A stretch of DNA of 64,000 nt from Xiphias gladius. Lineage: Eukaryota; Chordata; Actinopteri; Istiophoriformes; Xiphiidae. Each line of letters starts with the position of its first letter. The first letter of the stretch is position 1. Below are positions 57,781 through 64,000 of the stretch, piece by piece. The stretch covers positions 24,720,045 through 24,784,044 of the forward strand of contig NC_053420.1 in the NCBI RefSeq assembly GCF_016859285.1, given 5' to 3'. Below the pieces are notes generated by a model. The model ran no database searches, was not told where the DNA came from, and saw only the letters and a list, made by a program, of their open reading frames with translations. Made by a program: the position numbers and the translations under genes.

Positions 57781-59205
57781 AGTACTTGGTTGGAAAAAAG
57801 AGACTGTTGTAATGCTCCTTTTCTATTTGCACATACCCATTATTCAGTCCCATTTTATCTCAGTCTCTAACACTTGATGAAAGTAGAGTGACAGATAACA
57901 CTTCTACTCAAAAAACGTTATTACAAAATTTCATCTTAGGCATTTATTATACATTTACTTACTATTTTATCGACATATTCCCCTTCTTTTCTGAACCTAA
58001 GACTTTGGTAAACCCATTCAAGCACCAAAACAATTCATCTACATAAGTAAAAGTATGTTTTCACAAGACATTTGAGGAATTTCAAAAATCAGACTTCAAC
58101 TTTTCAGCTTTATGGCCAAGCTATCTCTTTACACAGTGCTCCGGGACACATGGGTGCCTCGTTACAGAGAGAGCTGAAATTCTTCTGGAAATTTTGATAT
58201 AAAACACATGGGTATCATGTTATATGCAAGTACCTTTAAAATATGAATTTAAGAAGATGTGTCAAAATTGAGAAAATGCCCTTGGGCCCCACAGGGTTTT
58301 TTAAACACTAGTCTCTCTGTCCCTCTCTCTCTCTAGGTGTGATATATGTTGGCATCATCCATACGTAGCACCTGAGAACTGGCAGGCTCTTCGTGAAGTG
58401 TAAAAAGAATGACTGGGGGGGGGGGCGGCCATGAATTCAAGGGAGTTTTTGAAATGACGCGAAAATGACCTCCAGTTCCCTGGACATGATACTCTGAGCT
58501 GAACGCCATCAGTTTCCAGGATGTCGAAGCCATTCCTGAGTCACGGCCTGAGTCACGGGTTTGCATAAACATATCATATATAAAAGATAAGGCTGTATGT
58601 ATGCAAGTGATAGCATTAGTGGAGCTGTTAGATCCGGGTAATATGGCACAGCTTAGGTGCTTAAATTTCATGTACAGTATCAGTACTTTTTACCCACAAC
58701 ATCAACGGTTCATTGCCCAGGAAAAGTCCTGAGCAGAAGAAACCTCAGGAGAGGCGGTTCACACAAACGCCCCTCCCTCAGATGCCTGGGTGCTCAGAGG
58801 GAGCCAGAGGTGGGGAATAAATAGTACAAAGCTAGTAATCAGTCCATTAATAGGGCGGGTAGCAGCTGTTCAGACCGCTGCAACTGAGGGACAGTTTGAT
58901 GGAGTTACCAATAACTGTAGTGACTTTTAAACTTTTTGTTGTATTGTTTTGTGCTTCATTTTCCTGCCTCATCTGGCAGCTGTTACAGTTTTCCAGGAGT
59001 TTTCCCATTTTCATAACAATCAACTACTACTACTGTAGTTTTTATTTATTTGTTTATTTTTGCAGTGAAAACAAAACAGGTAAAACAGAAATAGTATGGA
59101 CAGAAACATGTGTCACTACAAAGTCTCTTACAAAAACCCCAACTCAGTTTTCTAGTGACACATTTTTCTGCGCATAAAAAAAGTCCTCTGTTGGTCTTTT
59201 CCTGT
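56160..59205. other. Intergenic region between urocortin and MAST-like kinase
   Basis: No gene recognised. It contains the urocortin 3' UTR (ATTAAA at about 56583), a (TA)n run at about 57740-57777, a poly-G run near 58417-58426 and a short CT run near 58316-58335. The rest is AT-rich unique-looking DNA. Confidence 0.55.
57738..57777. repeat. (TA)n microsatellite
   Basis: Pure TA run about 40 bp long in intergenic DNA. Confidence 0.9.
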
Positions 59206-59209
59206 CTAA

Positions 59210-62200
59210 TTAGGAGGAAGTGGGTGGTGAAGGGAAAGTGTTGCATCCTCCTTTTCTTCCTGTTCCTTCACCCCATCTTTTTTGCTGTCCTCTTTGCCTT
59301 CTTCCTCTCCTCCTCCTCCAATTTCTCTTCTTCCTCCTCCTCCTCCCCTTTCTTTTCCTCCTTCTCCCCTTACACCTCCTTCTCTTCTTCCCCCTCTTTC
59401 TCCTCCTCCTCCTCCTCCTCTTGGCTTGACTCTGTTTAGTGAAGTGACTGGATGTGGGGACTGTCATGTCGACCCCATCATCGTGAAGGTTTTCTGAGTC
59501 CTCCTCCTGATAACCTTCATCAACCTCGTCCTCTTCCTCCTGCTCCTCCTCCACCTTCCTGTGTCTCAGATTTGTGGACAACAGACTCTGCCTGAACAGT
59601 GTGACAGAGGACAGGGGCATCGGGCTGCCGTACACCTGGAGTTTTGAAAGAAAACAGGTAAAAGTTTCATATTATGTTGTTGATTGTTTTAACCTGACTG
59701 AAGAACCGCACAAGAATTTCAATGAGCATGTACTTGCTACCTGTGCAAATGGCAATAAAGTCTCTCATTGTCAGTTATTTATATTGACTGTGTTCCTAAT
59801 AGTGAGAAAAAGATTTAGATCATCTCAAACAGCACTGGGGCTTGAGGAGCCGGATTAAAAACTGTACCTTTCTGAAGCGGAAGGCAACAGAGCAGAAGTA
59901 TGGGAGCTCCAGAGGTGACTCCTCCTCATCATCACTGGATTCATCCTCATCAGTTGATTCGTCATCCTTGGATTCATCCTCGTCATCACATTGATCTTTG
60001 TAAGTAGACTCGTCGGATTTATCTGACTGGTCTGTAGAGAACGCAACCATCAGGCACGCTGACAAAATAACGCTGACAAAATATTTATCCTGCCTAAAAT
60101 CCCCATCAGACATTACTGGGGGAAAAACCACTTCTAGTGTCCATCCATGAGCACTGTGATGATCATATATCTAATTGTTTGCTTAAATATCAAACGATAT
60201 TTAAATAGAATCAGCCTGTTATCAAAGTAGAAAGTGTCCTGTGCCTCTGTCAGACGTGAGTCTGGTTTGTCATGTGTCTTCGTTGGCACCTACTTTTAGA
60301 GAAGCTGGGGTCCTCATCATGGAGGAGGAGGAGTTTGTTCCATTCTACATCCTGGAAGAAGGGATGCGCCTTCACCTCACTGGCTCCTCCTGGATAAGAA
60401 GTACAACAATCAAACATTTAGTTAGCACATGTCTCTTCCACACCGCCTCCCCGCCCCCATTAATAACTTCCTTTTTTACGAAAACAGTCAGTAAATGTGA
60501 GCTTTCATTCAAAGGTCTCCGGTGCTCTCAGCAGTTTTCAGGACCTAGTCTCTCTGTGGACAACCTTTTCATTAAAGTGTTTCAAGCTAGTCTCGTTCCT
60601 GTTAGATACAGTGCACAGTGCAGTGTCTTATAATAACAATGGAGAACGCTGAGCAGCCGGGACAAAAAGCAACAGGAAAAGTCTCCATTCAGGACATGCA
60701 GAGTCATAAGCTGGTAATATACTGTATGCTACCTCAATTTAATGTCGGAGCGCAATCATTCAAATGTACCCAAAGACCAGAAGCAGATAACTGGCACTAT
60801 AATTAAATACTTTCACAGAAAGGATTTAATGTTGTCATGGGCAGATTAACAGACTAAGGGGTCCAGAATAAAGAATTAAACTGCTCGGGCCCGTGAACCT
60901 CCCCTTCCTTCCAGTCTCTGTGCAATTCATTCGGTTTTGCGTTTAAATGCAATAGTACCTGGGCTCAAAAAAAAAAAGAAATTAATTTAAGAATAAGCAA
61001 ACTTCTGAAGCTCAAAATGGAAATGAAGAAGTTTTTTTGCATTTTTTAACACTTGGGGCTCCTGGATATCTGGGACCCCAGGGGCAGTTTACTGCTGTGT
61101 CTTCTTGATATTCCAGCCTTCTCTGTTACAGGCACAGGCCCAAAGTAATTTCAGTGGTAGACAATGATGAGGCGCACACACATCTCAAATCCTGTCCTGC
61201 ACATAGTCACACAGGTGGCATTAAATCAGTGCTCTTCGCTACTATATATGTGGAAACAACCTGGAATACGCCGGCATATCACTCCACAGGTTTTTCTCCA
61301 AGCACTTTACGTGTCCTACTGCATTCATCCAAGTGTCCATCATTTGTAAAGCTGCCACTTACTTGTACCCAGGCGCTTCACACACTTCTTCTTCAGGAGA
61401 CGGGTGATGAGGTCCTGGGCATCAGGTGGCATGGCGTCTCCCCCCTGTGGCCAGATGAGCCTATCTGGGAAAGAAGCAGATGTCAGTAATCTGATGAAGT
61501 AATTTAAAAAATGATCTGCGCCACAAAAAGGGACTGGCAGAATTCCTTTAGAAAAGCATCATTAACATAGTGCCAAGATTAATATCGCAAATCTGAAAGA
61601 AATGAAAAACGAAAGCTGAATGTCAGAGTTTTATGGAAATGTTAGATCATAAGGTGGGAGAATGTTTTTTTTTAATTGTCTGTTAGAATCATAAATAAAT
61701 GCGTAGTTGTATGTGAGGAGAAGATAATGAATTGAACTAAAGATTCTTACTTTTGACCACCTTATAAAGGATTTCTTCTACTGTGCTTCCAGTAAAAGGG
61801 GTTCTGCCGACCAGGAACTCATAGAGGATTATGCCCACAGCCCACCAGTCTACAGGCTTCCCATAGCCCTGCCTCACGATCACCTCTGGGGCGATGAACT
61901 GTGGAGTACCTGATATCTGTAGGAGGAAATGGACAAGGAGAGGAAACGGAAAATGATTAACAAGCACTACAGCACATATATCACGGGATAAACATAAGTT
62001 TAAATAAATGGAGAAGAGAAGAGACTCACTTCTTTGTCTGTGAATTCTCTGGTGATTATGTCAATGCAGCCCTCACTCAGGTCTGCTGCTATTCTCACTT
62101 GCCCAATCTTTGACAGTCCAAAATCAGTCACTTTAATGTGGCCGGTGGAGCTGATCAACAGACTACAGAGGAAGGAAGCAGAAAGGCGTCTCATGTTAGA

Positions 62201-63336
62201 TTAAAACACCAACCTGAACCCTGAAGCCAAAAAAAAAAAAAAAATAACGTAAGTCTGCTCCAACTTCAAGGATAGCCAGTCTAAAAATGATGAAAGCTCC
62301 ACTGTAATGTAACAGTTCGCAAGCCCCACCCCTGGATAACCTTTGCTTCAAAAAGTACTTTGAGGGAGAATTTCTGCCACCGCCACGGAGAGCATGGCAG
62401 GCGTAGCAACAGTAACTGAGGAGAGTGGGGCTTGATGATGCCTGAAACCAAAAATGAAAAAAAAAAAAAATGAAGAATGAGCTAAATATTGGCTTAACGG
62501 GACAAGCCGGGGACTCACTTGCTTGGTTTGAGGTCTCTGTGCAGGATCCCATAGCTGTGGATATACTCCACAGCCAACACGGTCTCTGCAATGTAAGCTC
62601 TTGCCATGTCCAAAGGAAGGCGCTTGTGGTGCTGAAGCAGGGTGGCACAGTCCCCACCTACAGGGTCAGAGGGAGCCGCAAGGACAGATAGTATCAGATG
62701 TTATGTTTAGGTCTTCTTAGTGACTATGGAGAATATAGGGGACAGTAAGTTTGGTACTGTGCATCATACACAATTAGTGAGCACTATCCCTGATTAAGTA
62801 AACGAACACACAAAAAAACCTTCTTACCTCCTACATACTCCATCACAAAGCACAAGTCCCTCGCTGTCTCAAACGAGCAAAACATTTTGACAACAAAGGG
62901 GTTGTCAGTGAAGGTGAGGATGTCTCGCTCCACCAACACCTGCTGGACGTGTGATTTTTTGGTCAACCTCTGCCGTTTGATGAGTTTCATGGCAAAAGCC
63001 TGACCAGTCTCCCTGTGCCGCACCAGGTTTACAGTCCTGGACAAAACATCGGAAACGTGAGCGACTTCTGCTGCTGAAAATCAGCTGCGATTTGAAAAGA
63101 AACTGTCCACACAAACTCTTAAGGCGAGCACAAAAGGAATTCTACAACATCATCACATCCTCGTTTCATCTTCTTTTCTACTTTGACCGGACTCTCGGCA
63201 CTATCCACAGAGTCACTCTGAGCGCAAAGAAAGAGGTTTGTCTGGCTCACCCGAAGCTGCCGCTGCCAACCTGCTTGACTGTGGCAAAGTCGTTCCACTC
63301 TGGTCTCCTCAGAGGAGGAGTGCAGGCTATGCGGGT
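59210..63336 (-). CDS. MAST-family AGC Ser/Thr kinase with acidic linker and polybasic tail (N-terminus not found)
   Basis: Exons in gene order: 63251-63336, 62828-63036, 62519-62657, 62030-62162, 61751-61916, 61363-61464, 60294-60389, 59868-60031 and 59210-59635. They join in frame to 506 residues plus stop. The kinase domain is complete. The loop GSGSFG is followed by [13 protein letters not shown] lysine, [46 protein letters not shown], then [32 protein letters not shown] and KRLGT with [16 protein letters not shown]. These are MAST hallmarks. After it comes an Asp/Glu/Ser linker of about 30 residues, then [19 protein letters not shown] (like the MAST post-kinase segment), a second acidic run, and about 60 residues dominated by Arg/Lys. 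The stop follows with no PDZ domain, which MAST1-4 have. Catalytic residues look intact. Earlier exons are presumably beyond the right edge. Which MAST paralogue it is cannot be told. Confidence 0.9.
59270..59425 (-). repeat. Polypurine/polypyrimidine tract within the kinase last exon
   Basis: The plus strand is almost pure C/T (TCC, CTT and similar triplets). Read on the gene strand it encodes the Arg/Lys-rich tail. It can be seen as a coding low-complexity repeat, liable to length change. Confidence 0.7.
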
Positions 63337-64000
63337 CTAAATCAGACACATGAAAGACAGAAAGGTTGTAATGTAAGAGAACATGCATATGCAGAAAAGT
63401 ATATAAGGCAGGAGCATATACGGTGTGAGTCAAGTGAAGAAAAGCTGCCTTGGTTTTAGCTTGACAGCCCTGCTTTCAATTTATCTAATGAAGTTTGAAA
63501 GGTTTTCACAGAGGACTGTGTCATACATTAAATTTAAGTTAGGGAACCACTTTTAGTTACAAGCATTATAACCACTCTCTATTATTTTGCAGACTTGTAG
63601 AAATGTAAGTCATCAAATACTAGAAAAATGACAGTGTTGTTAAGAAACAAACGCTGCCCTTTTAGAATGACGATAAATGAAAGGGGATAAGGACCTGTAA
63701 CCTCTCCATATCTGTCGGTAATAAAAAGAATCTACTGCATCAGAAACCGGTGACCTGACCTAGACTTGACTTTATCAGGCCAATGTCTATTTCTCATTTG
63801 GCAGTTTAAACTGATTAAATTGACCTATCATATCAGTGACTGTGGTTTTTTTTTTTTTTTTTTTTTTTTGGTGAACAAATTACAACTAACAAAGACAAGA
63901 TTACTTATCATATTGGTTATTCTTACACCTCTGTGTTTTAGATATGCCGACACCATAGTGCACTGTTAATAAGACTTCAAATGCTGTTTGAATCCAGTCA
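63337..64000. other. Probable intron of the MAST-like kinase gene
   Basis: AT-rich sequence upstream (in gene direction) of the glycine-loop exon, including a poly-T run (about 63846-63869). I found no further exon with a convincing frame and splice sites. Confidence 0.5.

Noticed and set aside
63900-63975. Possible extra upstream exon of the MAST-like kinase on the minus strand
   Set aside because: There is an AG and a GTGTAAG around a 45-bp frame, but its phase does not fit the acceptor at 63336.

Overview
The window is nuclear DNA from a ray-finned fish, most likely a percomorph-type teleost. The evidence is multi-exon vertebrate genes with GT-AG introns, very dense (CA/GT)n microsatellites, teleost-type Tc1/mariner relics and tRNA-derived SINE relics, and a gene order that mixes blocks from human 3q21, 3p25 and 3p21.

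Layout. 1-10.6 kb: the 5' two thirds of a gata2 gene on the minus strand. It runs through the N-terminal zinc finger; the C-finger exon lies off the left edge. A candidate proximal promoter sits near 6.1 kb and a candidate distal CpG-rich first exon near 10.2-10.6 kb. 10.6-23.3 kb: a gene desert between gata2 and rpn1 that probably holds regulatory DNA. It contains a GATA-site cluster, a recent 1.3-kb tandem duplication, long GT arrays and a nested Tc1-type relic. 23.3-28.2 kb: rpn1 (minus, complete, 10 coding exons, 600 aa). 28.6 kb: tRNA-Phe(GAA). 29.8-35.9 kb: rab7a (plus, complete, 207 aa). 36.1-38.3 kb: hmces (minus, complete, 365 aa), convergent with rab7a. 40.5-45.1 kb: a TTLL3-type tubulin glycylase on the plus strand that looks decayed (in-frame stop, two frameshifts, three lost splice acceptors). 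46.4-51.8 kb: uqcrc1 (plus, complete, 13 exons, 478 aa). 55.2-56.2 kb: a urocortin 2/3-type neuropeptide precursor (plus). 59.2-63.3 kb: a MAST-family AGC kinase on the minus strand that ends in an acidic linker and a very basic tail, with its N-terminus not found in the window.

The genes do not form an operon or pathway; they are neighbours through conserved synteny. GATA2-RPN1-RAB7A-HMCES matches human 3q21.3, and UQCRC1 next to a type-II urocortin matches human 3p21. Exon coordinates were worked out by hand from reading frames and splice signals; the joined frames close without a remainder for rpn1, rab7a, hmces, uqcrc1 and the kinase.

The strongest candidates for new biology are the eroded ttll3, the compact MAST-like kinase with a polybasic C-terminus, and the young tandem duplication in the gata2 upstream desert. 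I saw no bacterial-type system, CRISPR array or intact mobile element.
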